From contig NZ_JYIJ01000019.1 in assembly GCF_001543895.1 (NCBI RefSeq), forward strand, positions 558,001 through 622,000: 64,000 nt of DNA, read 5' to 3'. This document shows, piece after piece, positions 25,978-35,636 of the stretch. Both the position numbers and the translations under genes were made by a program. Position 1 is the first letter of the stretch; the number at the start of each line of letters is the position of its first letter. The stretch is from Carbonactinospora thermoautotrophica. Its GTDB lineage: Bacteria > Actinomycetota > Actinomycetes > Streptomycetales > Carbonactinosporaceae. Below the pieces are notes generated by a model, which did no database searches, was not told the origin of the DNA, and saw only the letters and a list, made by a program, of their open reading frames with translations.

Positions 25978-27101
25978 GCGCCGGTCTCCGCTGTCTCCGC
26001 GTTGATGCGCTCGAGCGGGTTGCGGAAGGACAGCCGGCGCCGGGCCCACAGGGAGACGTAAACCAGCGCGACGAGGACGGGGACCTCGATCAGGGGGCCG
26101 ACCACGCCGGCGAGCGCCTGGCCGGAGGTGACGCCGAAGGTGGCGACGGCGACCGCGATGGCGAGCTCGAAGTTGTTCCCGGCCGCGGTGAACGCCAGGG
26201 TGGCGGTGCGCTCGTACCCCAGGCCGACGGCCTTGCCCAGGGCGAACGACCCGGCCCACATCAGCGCGAAGTAGGCCAGCAGCGGCAGCGCGATCCGGGC
26301 CACGTCCAGCGGGCGGGAGGTGATCTGGTCCCCCTGCAGCGCGAACAGGATCACGATCGTGAACAGCAGCCCGTACAGGGCGACTGGGCCGACGCGCGGC
26401 AGGAACCGGGTCTCGTACCAGACACGGCCCTTCGCCCGCTCCCCGAACCGGCGGGAGGCGTAGCCGGCGGCCAGCGGGACGCCGAGGAAGATCAGCACCG
26501 AGCGGGCGATGTCCCACGCCGACACCTCCAGCGCCGCGGTGTCCAGGCCGAGCCAACCGGGCAGCAGGTCCAGGTAGAACCAGCCGAGCAGCCCGAACGC
26601 GAGCACCTGGAACACCGAGTTCAACGCGACCAGCACCGCGGCCGCCTCCCGGTCCCCGCGCGCCAGGTCATTCCAGATGATGACCATGGCGATGCAGCGG
26701 GCGAGCCCGACGATGATCAGCCCGGTGCGGTACTCGGGCAGGTCGGGCAGGAACAGCCAGGCGAGGGCGAACATCACCGCCGGGCCGACCAGCCAGTTCA
26801 GCACCAGGGACGGCACGAGCAGCCGGGTGTCGCGGGTGACGGTGTCCAGCCGGTCGTAGCGGACCTTGGCCAGCACCGGGTACATCATCGCCAGCAACCC
26901 GACCGCGATCGGCAGCGAGATCCCATCCAGCTTGACCGCGTCCAGGGCCGCGCCCAGACCCGGAATCCACCGGCCCGCCAGCAGCCCGGCGATCATCGCC
27001 GCGCCGATCCACACCGGCAGGAACCGGTCCAGGGTGGACAACCTGGCCACCACGGCCCGGTCGCCGGACCCGGCGGAGGGGTGCTCCAGGGTCTCGGTCA
27101 C
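25974..27101 (-). CDS. acr3: Arsenite efflux transporter Acr3
   Basis: The protein has 375 residues from a GTG at 27101 that overlaps the arsR stop. Ten membrane helices are expected. The essential TM4 cysteine lies in GLARCIAMVIIWNDLARGDR, and LAFTAAGNNFELAIAVAVAT is the TM9 glutamate motif of the family. It exports arsenite made by ArsC across the cytoplasmic membrane. A longer frame upstream belongs to the wrong frame of arsR. Confidence 0.95.
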   Translation of the reverse strand: MTETLEHPSAGSGDRAVVARLSTLDRFLPVWIGAAMIAGLLAGRWIPGLGAALDAVKLDGISLPIAVGLLAMMYPVLAKVRYDRLDTVTRDTRLLVPSLVLNWLVGPAVMFALAWLFLPDLPEYRTGLIIVGLARCIAMVIIWNDLARGDREAAAVLVALNSVFQVLAFGLLGWFYLDLLPGWLGLDTAALEVSAWDIARSVLIFLGVPLAAGYASRRFGERAKGRVWYETRFLPRVGPVALYGLLFTIVILFALQGDQITSRPLDVARIALPLLAYFALMWAGSFALGKAVGLGYERTATLAFTAAGNNFELAIAVAVATFGVTSGQALAGVVGPLIEVPVLVALVYVSLWARRRLSFRNPLERINAETAETGA

Positions 27102-27469
27102 GCGCGCACTCCCTCGGGGGCGAGCACCCCGGCGAGCCGCTGCAGCGTCTGCGGGAGCACCCAGTAGTAGACCCAGGTGCCGCGCCGCTCGCAATTGATC
27201 AACCCGGCCTCCCGCAGCACCTTCAGGTGGTGGGAGATCGTCGGCCCGGTCAGGTCGAACGCCCCGCTCAGCTCGCACACGCACGCCTCCCCACCCTCGT
27301 GGGAGGCGATCAAGGACAGCAGCCGCAGCCGCACCGGATCGCTCAACGCCTTGAACACCCGCGCCAGCTCACCGGCCTGCTCGGCGGACAGCGGCTCGCG
27401 GACCAGCGGGGAGCAGCACAGGCGCGCCACGTCCACCACGGGCAGCTCCACTCGTCGTCTAGAGACCAT
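27098..27469 (-). CDS. arsR: Arsenic-responsive repressor ArsR (CgArsR-like cysteine arrangement)
   Basis: The protein has 123 residues. Winged helix: VFKALSDPVRLRLLSLI, then FDLTGPTISHHLKVLREAG. Cysteines are C18-C19 (RLCCSPL) and C63/C65 (EACVCEL). The N-terminal pair plus a helix-alpha-3 cysteine resembles the As(III) site of Corynebacterium glutamicum ArsR1. It is the first gene of arsR-acr3-arsC and overlaps acr3 by 4 bp. Palindromes at 27488 and 27525 are likely operators. Confidence 0.93.
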   Translation of the reverse strand: MVSRRRVELPVVDVARLCCSPLVREPLSAEQAGELARVFKALSDPVRLRLLSLIASHEGGEACVCELSGAFDLTGPTISHHLKVLREAGLINCERRGTWVYYWVLPQTLQRLAGVLAPEGVRA

Positions 27470-27487
27470 GCGCCTATCTTGACAGAT

Positions 27488-27540
27488 GTCTAGTTAGACG
27501 ACAATCTCAGTCTTGCCCAGCTGATTAGAAGATCATCTAA
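27488..27540. promoter_or_regulatory. Two short palindromes in the divergent ars promoter region
   Basis: GTCTAGTTAGAC (27488-27499, 5-2-5) and TTAGAAGATCATCTAA (27525-27540, imperfect) lie in an AT-rich gap between arsR (start 27469) and the rightward genes. They are well placed to bind ArsR and control both directions. Confidence 0.55.
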
Positions 27541-27550
27541 GTAAGGGATT

Positions 27551-27811
27551 GTGGTGGACTCGATGGACCTGCACGCCCTGGCCCGCTCGCCTCGCGGGGC
27601 GAGGCCTGCCCGGAGTAGTGCCGAGCGCGTGCGGCGCGGGTGGCGGCGCCGCCTGACCGCGCCGTGGCGGGCCCGCCGGGACGCCGCGCGACTGGCGGTG
27701 GCCTTCTGCGACGCCTGCGCGCGGGTTTCGGTACGCGACTTCGAGCAGCGGCTCGCCGACGCCCGCCGCGCCGCCTGCGAGCAGGCGCTGCGCGCCGGCG
27801 TGCCCTGCTGA
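27551..27811 (+). CDS. Small basic protein, 86 aa, unrecognised
   Basis: A GTG at 27551 (or ATG at 27563) opens a frame rich in arginine and alanine. It contains FCDACARVSV, a CxxC pair that could bind metal, and ends with a terminal cysteine. It begins right after the ars operator region and precedes arsO. A role with arsenic is suggested only by position. It could also be a non-coding open frame, as arginine/alanine-rich frames are common at this GC content. Confidence 0.4.
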   Translation: MVDSMDLHALARSPRGARPARSSAERVRRGWRRRLTAPWRARRDAARLAVAFCDACARVSVRDFEQRLADARRAACEQALRAGVPC

Positions 27812-27887
27812 CCCAGCACCCGGCTCCCCTCTCCCACCAGCAGGGCTGGCGCGATCCAGCCCACGACACGCACGGAGACAGATCCCG

Positions 27888-29326
27888 ATGACGAACCAGC
27901 TCTCGCAGTTGCCCGTCGTGGTGATCGGCGCCGGCCCGGTGGGCCTGGCCGCCGCCGCGCACCTGCACGAGCGCGGCCTGCCGCTACTCGTGCTGGAGGC
28001 CGGAGACGGGCCGGGCTCGCACGTGCTCGCCTGGGGGCACGTGCGCATGTTCTCCCCGTGGCGGTACAACCTCGACGCGGCCGCGGTCCGGCTGCTGGAA
28101 GCAGCCGGCTGGACCGCCCCGGACGCGGACCGGCTGCCGACCGGGGCGGAGCTGGTCGAGGAGTACCTGCGCCCATTGGCGGAGAAGACCCCGCTGGCCG
28201 AGGCGATCCGCTACCGGTCCCGGGTGGTGGCCGTGACCCGGCAGGGCCTGGACAAGACCAAGACGATCAATCGCGAAACCCGCCCCTTCCTCGTCCGGTA
28301 CGTGGACGCCGACGGGGTCGAGCAGGAGACCTCGGCCCGGGCGTGATCGACGCGTCCGGCACGTACGCCACCGCCAACCCGCTCGGCGCCGGCGGGCTGC
28401 CCGCCCGCGGTGAGGCCGCAGCCCGCGCCGCCGGGCACGTCGTCCCCGCCCTGCCTGACGTTCTCGGGGCCGACCGGGAACGGTTCGCCGGCACGCGCAC
28501 CCTGGTCGTCGGCGTGGGCCACTCGGCGGCCAACACCCTCCTGGCGCTGGTCGTGCTCGCCCGCACCGAGCCGGGTACCGAGGTGTGGTGGGCGATCCGC
28601 AAGAACTCCCCGGCCCGCCTGTACGGGGACGCCGACGGGCTCCCCGCGCGTGGCCGGCCCGGCACCGCGCTGAAGGCCGCCGTCGAGAGCGGGCAGATCC
28701 GGCTGGTGCGCGGCTTTGTCACCACCGCGCTCACCCCGCGCCCGGACGGGACCGTCGAGGTGGTCGGCGCCACACCCGAGGGGGAGCAGCGGCTGGTGGT
28801 GCACACGGTGGTCGCCGCCACCGGGTTCCGCTCCGACCTGTCGATCACCTCCGAGATCCGCCTCGGCCTGGATCCGGCCCTGGAGTGCCCGGCCGCGCTG
28901 GCCGAGCTGATCGACCCGAACTTCCACTCCTGCGGCACCGTCCGCCCGCACGGCGAACGCGAGCTGGCACACCCCGAGCCCGGCTTCTACGTGGTCGGCA
29001 TGAAAAGCTACGGCCGCGCGCCCACCTTCCTCCTGGCGACCGGGTACGAGCAGGCCCGCTCCGTGGTCGCCGCCCTCGCCGGGGACCGGGAGGCCGCCGA
29101 CCGGGTCGAGCTGGACCTGCCGGAGACCGGGGTGTGCAGCAGCACCCTGGCCGACCTGGAGGACGCCGAGATCGCCGGGGCCACGGCCGGTGGTTGCTGC
29201 GGCAGGCCCGCGCGGGAGCCGGTCAGCATCGGCTTCGCCACCGGGCACGGCGGCGGCTGGGCCGCCGAAGTCACCGGGCAGGCGAAGGGCCCGGAGCAGG
29301 CCGAGCCTGCCGGGTGCTGCGGGTGA
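27888..29326 (+). pseudogene. arsO: arsO-type flavin monooxygenase gene broken by one frameshift
   Basis: From ATG 27888 the frame codes a FAD-binding VVVIGAGPVGLAAAAHLHER and the family segment HVRMFSPWRYNLD, then stops at 28346. From about 28340 the next frame continues without a gap: VIDASGTYATANPLG, the NADPH motif LVVGVGHSAANTLLALV, VVAATGFRSDLSITSEIRLG and a cysteine-rich C-terminus (GGCCGRP ... GCCG). A missing G in GCCCGGGCGTGATC (about 28334-28345) explains it. Intact ArsO proteins are about 480 residues and occur in arsenic clusters. It may be a true mutation or a sequencing error; the rest is well preserved. Confidence 0.85.
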
Positions 29327-29347
29327 GCATCACCACACCCGAGCGTC

Positions 29348-29376
29348 GGGGAGGCCGGGCACACCCCGGCCTCCCC
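29348..29376 (+). terminator. Hairpin after arsO
   Basis: GGGGAGGCCGGG (29348-29359) and CCCGGCCTCCCC (29365-29376) form a perfect 12-bp stem with a 5-nt loop, 22 bp past the arsO stop. Confidence 0.75.
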
Positions 29377-29386
29377 CAGTCGCCCG

Positions 29387-29545
29387 ACCGGCTGGTGGCG
29401 GGTCGTCGGCACCCTCGCGGCCACCGAGACGATCTCCTGGGGCATCTGCTGCTACGCCTTCACCTTCGTCCAGATCCCCCTGCGGGCCGAACTCGGCCTC
29501 GGCCCCGCCGCCACCGCCGCGATCCGCAACACCCCACCCCGACAG
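29387..29545 (+). pseudogene. MFS transporter N-terminal fragment
   Basis: PTGWWRVVGTLAATETISWG followed by YAFTFVQIPLRAELGL is the first transmembrane region of a major facilitator. The frame continues only to about 29545 and then loses protein character. No start or remaining helices are present. It could be the remnant of a further arsenic-cluster efflux gene. Confidence 0.55.
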
Positions 29546-29812
29546 GGCGGGACCTCCCCTGCGGACCGGACACCTCGGATGACAGGAGAGAGCGTTCCCT
29601 GCGGGAGAACGGTCACGGACTCGGGGAGCGGTCAGCTCACGACGATCCCGGCAACGGCGGCATCCGAACGCTGCGGAGCGCGCCACACGACACATCTGCC
29701 GCTGGCAAGCGGCAGATCAGGCGCACGTCCGCGATCCGACGGTCCAGTCCCTGGGGCAGATCGGAACTGGCTGGGTGGCGGTGGAATCCGTTGGCTCCGG
29801 TACCGCCCACAA
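29546..29812. other. Noncoding stretch left of the island boundary
   Basis: No reading frame with protein character. ACATCTGCCGCTGGCAAGCGGCAGAT (about 29693-29718) holds an inverted repeat (ATCTGCCGCT / AGCGGCAGAT) that could be a terminator-like hairpin. Confidence 0.45.
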
Positions 29813-29963
29813 ACCATCCGCCACGGGACGCACCTGGGACCGACGCTCCCACCACGGGCCGTAACCCAGCCGCGCGTCCTCCCCGGAGGGAGAACGCGCA
29901 GCTCAAGGGCATGATCACCAGTGGGCCGCCAGGGGATCGAACCCTGAACCCGCGGATTAAAAG
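29813..29963. repeat. Left attachment-site repeat (attL) with tRNA-Lys 3' half
   Basis: These 151 bases match 60617-60778 with four mismatches and one 11-bp length difference. The last 53 bases are identical and include 42 bases of the tRNA-Lys gene (3' end to the anticodon loop, 29922-29963). After TTAAAAG the two copies diverge abruptly. This is the expected left junction of an element integrated into tRNA-Lys. Confidence 0.88.
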
Positions 29964-30268
29964 CCGCCTCGGTGGCCTGCCGGATGGTGTCAGCGGTCGC
30001 CGACCGATGCCGTCGAGTACCCAGCGATCCACGTCACGGTGGTTCGGGGTGCCCGGCCGTTCCGGTTCGTGCCGCACCGTTCCGGGACTTTCGCTCCCAC
30101 CACGCTCCCACCATGTCCATGCAGGGATTACCGACCAGCGACCAGGGTGAACAGTGCGATGTCCGCCCCTGCCTCCGTCAGACCCGGGCGGTTCGACGGG
30201 TTGTGGAGAAGAAGCTGAAGCGTCGTCACCGGTTGTGATCGCCCAGGATCTACAGGTTCACACTCCCG
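29964..30268. other. Gene-free left end of the island
   Basis: No convincing coding frame. It contains two adjacent copies of GCTCCCACCAC/T at 30093-30114, like those next to the right repeat. A decayed recombinase gene might be expected here, but nothing recognisable remains. Confidence 0.45.
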
Positions 30269-33200
30269 TCAGCCGCAGGAGGGCTGGTAGGGAACGTTCG
30301 GGGCGAGCTTCTTCCATTGCGCGGGGGTCATCGAGCGTGGGGCGACGGAGCACAGGTACCGGTACAGACGAGCGGAGTCGAGGTCCCACAGACGGACACC
30401 GGTCCGGAAACCGTCATCGGAAAAATCGCCGGCGATCACGTGATCGTCAGGGCTGAATTCCGCGTCATCCACGAAGTTGGGGAAGGTGGCGAGGACGGAG
30501 ACGTTGCGGGGGTCGGCCACGTCCCACAGGTACACCGCGTCGCTGCTGGAACCGGCGAGAGTGCGGCGGTCAGGACTGCGGTACAACCAGTTCACGGCGG
30601 TGTCGGTCGTGAGGGCGGCCAGAGCGATGGGGTGACGGGGATCGGTGATGTCCCAAAGGTGAACCGCGCCGTCGTTCGACGTGGTGGTGGCGAGGGTGTG
30701 GTCGTTGACGAGCAGGATGTATTTCGTCGGGCTTTCGAGGGAAGCCAGGGCGACCGGGCGGCGTTGGTCGGTCATGTCCCACAGCCGTGTGGGACCGTCG
30801 AACCGCATGGTGGCGAGGGTGTTCTTGACCGCGCAGCAGTCCTCGGCAACGAAGCCCGTGGTGTCAGGGATGGCGCCGGTCGCCACGGGATGGCGAGGAT
30901 CGGTCACGTTCCACAGCCGGATACCGTCGCGGTCGTCGAAAGTGATCAGCCTGTGGAGATCGCCGGAAAAGGCCACACCGCTCGCAGGAGCGGTGGTGGT
31001 GATGGTCGCGACCGCCACCGGGTGACGGCGGTCGGTCACGTCCCACAGGTGGACCACGTTCTGGTACGAGTTGCCCAGGGCGATGGTGCGGGTGTCGGGG
31101 CTGACCGCCACGATGTACGCCCCGTCCTTGGGACCGGGCTTGGGGAAGGTGGCCTCGGCGACCGGGTGCCGGGGATCGCCCACATCCCACAACCGTAGGG
31201 ATGACCTGTCCTTGTCGAGGCTGATCAGAGTTCTGCCGTCGGAGAGGAACGCCCCGTGTGTCCACGGCGAGGGGAGAGCGGCGATCAGGGTCGGACGGTG
31301 CGGATCGGTGACGTTCCACAACTGGGCGGTGGCGGCGTCATCAGCGCCGCTGTTGGTGACGAGGAGACGCCCGTCAGGACTGAACGCACTCCCGGGTGCG
31401 TCTTTGTCGATTCCGCCGGGCAGGAGCGGAGGACTGGGTGTGTTCCAGACGCGGACGACACCGCCCTCGCCCCCGGTGGCCAGGGAGTGCCCGTCAGGAC
31501 TGAACGCCACCGCGTAGACGGGGGTGTCACCCGGGAGACTCGGCAAAGCACTCGGGGTCGCGGAGATGTCGGAGACGTCCAGACGGCTCACGGTTCCGTT
31601 GCTGCTGCTGGCGACCAGGGTTTTGCCGTCAGGGCTGAACGCCACGGAGAGGATGTTGCCTCGGGTGTCGGGCGCCTCCGTAATGGTCTTCTCGACGGGA
31701 TGACGGCGGTCGCTGACATCCCAAAGCCGCAGGGACCCGATGACGCCGCCGGCAGCGAGCAGGTGCCCGTGGGGGCTGAACGCCACGCTGAAGGCGGACT
31801 TCGCCGTGAGCACCGTGCCCGCCACGGGGTGGCGGGGATCTGTCACGTCCCACAGCCGTACCAGGGCGCCCGTGTCGCCGGCGATGGCGCTTCCCGTGGC
31901 GAGGGCTTTGCCGTCGGGGCTGAACGCCACGGAGAACACCTCGCCGGTGCTGATCCTCAGCGTGGCCTGGGTCACTGGGCGGCTGGGATCGGTGAGATCC
32001 CACAGCCGCACCGTTCCCTCACCGCTGTCGTTCACGGTGGCGAGGGTTTTGCCGTCGGGGCTGAACGCCGCCGAGAACCCGGGATCGGCGGCTTCGGCGG
32101 CTAGCACGGCCTTCGCGACGGGGTGACGGGCGTCGGTCACGTCCCACAGCTGCAAGGACCCTCGGGAGCGAGCGGCGAGCAGGTGATCCCGAGGGCTGAA
32201 AGCGATGGCCGCGGTAGATCCTGTGGAGAGGACGGCGCCCGCGGCAGGGTGATACGGGTCGGTCACGTCCCACAGCCGGACGGTGCGATCGGCACTGGCG
32301 GTGGCCAGAGTACGGCCGTCAGCGCTGTAGGCGAGCCTGAGAACCCGGCGGGTGTGGCCCGTCAAGACGGTGGGGTAGGGGGTCGTGTACGAGGTGAAGA
32401 GGCCGGCCCGCGCTTCCGGTGTGGGGGCGATGCGGTACGCGGACAGGCTCAGTTGCAGGGCCGCGGCGGGGTCGGACCCACGGACCGCGTCGGCTTGAAG
32501 AGCGATCTGCCGGGAGGCGATCAGCGCATCCCGGCGTTGCGCTGCCCTGCGTTGTTGGAACGCCACCACGCTGGCGGTCATGGCGAGAAGCACCAGACCG
32601 ACGATTCCGGTGACGACCAGCCGTCGCGTGCGGGTGCGGCGACGCTCGGTCCGCACGCTGGCGTGGAGGAAGTCCTGCTCCCGCGAGCTGAGGTCGTACC
32701 GGTGCTCCTCGGCCCATTGGCGGGCGGCAGCCAGGCGGGTGCCCCGGTACAGGGCCGCGGGGTCGTGGTTCTCGCGGTGCCAGGCCTCGGCGGCGTCGGC
32801 GAGCTGCTGACGGATGAGCAACCCGGCGCGGTCCTCGTCGATCCAGCCGCGCAACCGCGGCCAGGCGCGGAGCAACGCCTCGTGGGTGATCTCGGCCGTG
32901 TCCTCGCCCAGGGTGATCAGGCGGGCATCGGCGAGTTCGTCGAGCACGCGGGTGACGGTGGCCGCCTCGTGGGCGGGGCGTTCGGCGAGCAGGCCGGCCC
33001 GGGGGAGGCGTCGCCGGGTGTCTTCGGTGCCTTGCCCGACGCGGACCATGCGCAGCAGGATGAACCGGGCGGCCCGCTGCCCTTCCTCGTCGAGACCCTC
33101 GTAGACGCGCTCGGCGGTCTGTGCGACCGCGTTCCAGATGCCGCCGCTGGCCTGGTATCCGGCCAGCGTGAGCAGGTGGCCCTCGCGCTGCTGCCAGGTG

Positions 33201-34816
33201 GCGAGCAGGGCGAAAGACAGCAGCGGCAGCGTCCCGCCGGAGTCGTGACCCGGTTGCCGGCCAGACGACAGGTCGCGCAACAGCAGATCCGCCAAGCCCT
33301 CTTCCAGGACCAAGCCGGCGACCTCGGCGGGTTTCTCGATCGCCTCGCGCTGCTCGTCAACGGTCATCGGTCCGACCATCACCTGGCCGTCCCGCAGCGC
33401 GGGCACCAGCTCGGGGTAGGCCATGCAGTGCCCATAGAAGTCGGCCCGCACCCCCAGGACAACCAGCGCGGGTGGTTCGGTCCTGGCCGCGGACGGCCCG
33501 CAGGCCGCGCACAGGGCGCGGATGAATGCCCGCCGCTCCTCCTCGTCCTGGCAGGCGGTGAACAGCTCTTCGAACTGGTCCACCACCAGGACCACCCGCC
33601 CACCGGGCACCTCGCGTCCACCTGCCCGTTCCCGCAGGACCCGTCGCAGGACGGCGGGGAACCGACACGGGTCCGCCGACAGCTCGGCCCGCAGCGCCTC
33701 CGGGTCCATCCCGGCCGGCCCCGCCACCAGGGACGCGATCTTGCCCACCGGGTGGTCGCCTGGGGTAAGACACAGGTGCGGCCAGGTTCGCGACCCGGAT
33801 GCCGGCGCCTCGCCCCGCCGGAGCGCGGGCAGTAATCCGGCGTGCAGCAGCGAGGACTTGCCCGACCCTGACGGACCCACCACAACCAGCGGACCCGGGT
33901 TCGACAGCCGCTCGGCCAGGCGCCTCACCAACTCGGCGGTCAGCTTCTCCCGGCCGAAGAAGTACCGAGCATCCTCGGTCCTGAACGCGTCGAGGCCCCG
34001 GTACGGGCAGGTCTCCGCCACGGCCCTGCCCGCCTCGTCGGGTGGTGCGACGAGGCGCTGACTCGCTGGACGCGGGCAATAGGCGGGGTTCGAGGCCAGG
34101 ACGAGATCGCCCGCTCGGTCGCTGGCCTGCCGGTGCGGCTGGGGAAACCCATGCTCGGACAGCGCACGGTACAGGTACCGGTAGACGTGGTCCAGAGTCA
34201 GCTCCCGCGGACCGGCCGGGTCCCCCTCGCGCAGCAGGCGCAACAGTTCCCCACTGAACGCCGTGTACCGCTCCCCCGCAGGCGCCAGCGCCTCTTCCTC
34301 CCCCGAGGCCGAGGTAAGCAGATAGCTCCCCCGCACGTAGGTCAGCTCGAAAGCATCAGCCACCACGGTGCCGAACGACCCGTACGCCAGGCCCGAAAAG
34401 CAACAGTCCAGCACCACGATGATCGACTCCGCCCTGCAGGCGGTGAGCGCGTCCCGGACCGCGGAATACGGCAGCGCCTTGTACGCCAGCCCGCTCGTGA
34501 GGTGGTCGGTAGCCCGGGTCGCCAGATGCAGCTCGCCGCTGGGGCTGACCAGCCCGTGCCCCACGTAATAGAACAGCAGCACGTCACTGGCCTGCTCCGC
34601 CACCTCAGTGAGCGCGCTCCCCAACGCGAGCGGATCCTCCGGGTCGACGAGCATCCGCCGGTGGGCCTCGGCTAAACCGCACCGTTCGACGAGCACCTGA
34701 CCGACAGCGCGTACCGTGTCCGCGACGGCCGGCACGTTCGGCAGCGGAGAACCATGCACGTGCCTACCGGTCCCCACCAGCAGGACACGCGTGCCGGGAG
34801 AACTCAACGCCAGCAC
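30269..34816 (-). CDS. Caspase-nSTAND1-transmembrane-WD40 conflict-system protein
   Basis: The protein has 1515 residues from the GTG at 34816; the open frame extends to 34918 but overlaps the EACC1 gene. In order: caspase-like domain (H87 in FYYVGHG, catalytic cysteine in VVLDCCFSG, about 137-141); nSTAND1 NTPase starting CPYRGLDAFRTEDARYFFGR with Walker A VVGPSGSGKSSLL and Walker B VVLVVDQFEELF; one membrane helix (LVVTGIVGLVLLAMTASVVA); then a C-terminal WD40 propeller array of many units with a repeated LWDVTDPRHPVA signature. Proteins of this plan are thought to act as sensors that trigger protease-mediated cell death on infection. It is coupled to the upstream EACC1 gene. Confidence 0.9.
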   Translation of the reverse strand: MLALSSPGTRVLLVGTGRHVHGSPLPNVPAVADTVRAVGQVLVERCGLAEAHRRMLVDPEDPLALGSALTEVAEQASDVLLFYYVGHGLVSPSGELHLATRATDHLTSGLAYKALPYSAVRDALTACRAESIIVVLDCCFSGLAYGSFGTVVADAFELTYVRGSYLLTSASGEEEALAPAGERYTAFSGELLRLLREGDPAGPRELTLDHVYRYLYRALSEHGFPQPHRQASDRAGDLVLASNPAYCPRPASQRLVAPPDEAGRAVAETCPYRGLDAFRTEDARYFFGREKLTAELVRRLAERLSNPGPLVVVGPSGSGKSSLLHAGLLPALRRGEAPASGSRTWPHLCLTPGDHPVGKIASLVAGPAGMDPEALRAELSADPCRFPAVLRRVLRERAGGREVPGGRVVLVVDQFEELFTACQDEEERRAFIRALCAACGPSAARTEPPALVVLGVRADFYGHCMAYPELVPALRDGQVMVGPMTVDEQREAIEKPAEVAGLVLEEGLADLLLRDLSSGRQPGHDSGGTLPLLSFALLATWQQREGHLLTLAGYQASGGIWNAVAQTAERVYEGLDEEGQRAARFILLRMVRVGQGTEDTRRRLPRAGLLAERPAHEAATVTRVLDELADARLITLGEDTAEITHEALLRAWPRLRGWIDEDRAGLLIRQQLADAAEAWHRENHDPAALYRGTRLAAARQWAEEHRYDLSSREQDFLHASVRTERRRTRTRRLVVTGIVGLVLLAMTASVVAFQQRRAAQRRDALIASRQIALQADAVRGSDPAAALQLSLSAYRIAPTPEARAGLFTSYTTPYPTVLTGHTRRVLRLAYSADGRTLATASADRTVRLWDVTDPYHPAAGAVLSTGSTAAIAFSPRDHLLAARSRGSLQLWDVTDARHPVAKAVLAAEAADPGFSAAFSPDGKTLATVNDSGEGTVRLWDLTDPSRPVTQATLRISTGEVFSVAFSPDGKALATGSAIAGDTGALVRLWDVTDPRHPVAGTVLTAKSAFSVAFSPHGHLLAAGGVIGSLRLWDVSDRRHPVEKTITEAPDTRGNILSVAFSPDGKTLVASSSNGTVSRLDVSDISATPSALPSLPGDTPVYAVAFSPDGHSLATGGEGGVVRVWNTPSPPLLPGGIDKDAPGSAFSPDGRLLVTNSGADDAATAQLWNVTDPHRPTLIAALPSPWTHGAFLSDGRTLISLDKDRSSLRLWDVGDPRHPVAEATFPKPGPKDGAYIVAVSPDTRTIALGNSYQNVVHLWDVTDRRHPVAVATITTTAPASGVAFSGDLHRLITFDDRDGIRLWNVTDPRHPVATGAIPDTTGFVAEDCCAVKNTLATMRFDGPTRLWDMTDQRRPVALASLESPTKYILLVNDHTLATTTSNDGAVHLWDITDPRHPIALAALTTDTAVNWLYRSPDRRTLAGSSSDAVYLWDVADPRNVSVLATFPNFVDDAEFSPDDHVIAGDFSDDGFRTGVRLWDLDSARLYRYLCSVAPRSMTPAQWKKLAPNVPYQPSCG

Positions 34817-34820
34817 CGGC

Positions 34821-35228
34821 TCACCCCCCGACAGCCGAACCCCCCGCCTCTCGACTCCCCCCGCCGCCGGCCAACGCGCGAGACACCTCGGCGACCCACG
34901 CCCGCACCCCGGCCGCATCCAAACCCCGTACGTCGGTCGCGCTCACCTCGACTGAGGTGCCGTCCGGCTGGGTCACCTTCACGCTCACGTCTCCGCCACG
35001 ACGGCGTATCCACGCGATCAGAACACTCGCCACCGCCGTCGCCACCCCACCCGGGCCCAGCGTGACCAACAGCGCATCCGGGATCGAGCCGAGTCTGTCC
35101 GGGGCGGGCGGATGCTGCACCAACCGCACCCCACCACGTAACTTCGGCTCCCTGACCAACCACTCACGAAGAGACCGCAGCGCCCCCTGGTCCCCTTCTT
35201 CCCCCGCAACCGTGATCCGCACGTCCAC
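34821..35228 (-). CDS. EACC1-like small protein (effector-associated constant component)
   Basis: The protein has 135 residues. It begins MDVRITVAGEEGDQGALRSL, has REPKLRGGVRLVQHPPAPD, then a glycine-rich hydrophobic helix (LGPGGVATAVASVLIAWIRR) and DVSVKVTQPDGTSVEVSATD. This is the pattern of EACC1, a small protein constantly found upstream of actinobacterial effector/STAND genes in the conflict systems described by Aravind and co-workers. It ends four bases before the caspase-STAND start. Its job is thought to be coupling or adaptor function. Confidence 0.82.
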   Translation of the reverse strand: MDVRITVAGEEGDQGALRSLREWLVREPKLRGGVRLVQHPPAPDRLGSIPDALLVTLGPGGVATAVASVLIAWIRRRGGDVSVKVTQPDGTSVEVSATDVRGLDAAGVRAWVAEVSRALAGGGGSREAGGSAVGG

Positions 35229-35304
35229 CAGCGCCCCCCTTGTCCCCGACCACCAGGATCATAAAAAGGATGATCCGGCTATCACACCCGTTCCGACAAA
35301 ACGA

Positions 35305-35636
35305 TGAAGTTGCCCCGGTCTCGTGGACGTCTGATCGCTTGGGGACGATGGTCCCTGGGAGGAGTCCACAGTGTCGAGAACACGATCTGCCTATCCGCCG
35401 GAGTTCCGCCGGCAGATGGTGGAGCTGGTGCGGGCCGGGCGCACGCCGGAGGAGCTGGCGCGGGAGTTCGAGCCGTCCGCGCAGTCCATCCGTAACTGGG
35501 GGCAGCAGGCCGAGGTCGATGAGGGCCGCCGCGACGGGCTGACGAGTGCGGAGCGGGTCGAGTTGGCCCGGCTGCGCGATGCTGTAACAAGCAACAGCGT
35601 CCGGCAGTGACGCCGGTCGCGTCCCGTGGTGGTGTA
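35305..35636 (+). mobile_element. Left part of an IS3-family element, truncated
   Basis: It starts TGAAGTTGCCCCGGTCTCGT (35305 onward), homologous to the terminal repeat of the second IS3 element at 52395 (TGAGGTTCCCTCGATCTGGT). Only OrfA follows before the IS5-type element; OrfB and the right end are missing. Confidence 0.75.
35371..35610 (+). pseudogene. IS3-family OrfA (helix-turn-helix part of transposase), truncated
   Basis: There are 79 residues from a GTG at 35371. SAYPPEFRRQMVELVRAGRT, then EELAREFEPSAQSIRNWGQQ and SAERVELARLRD are the HTH and the beginning of the leucine zipper. The usual zipper end (RENRQLREEREIL type) is replaced by unrelated residues, so the gene is cut near 35580. 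Confidence 0.8.
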
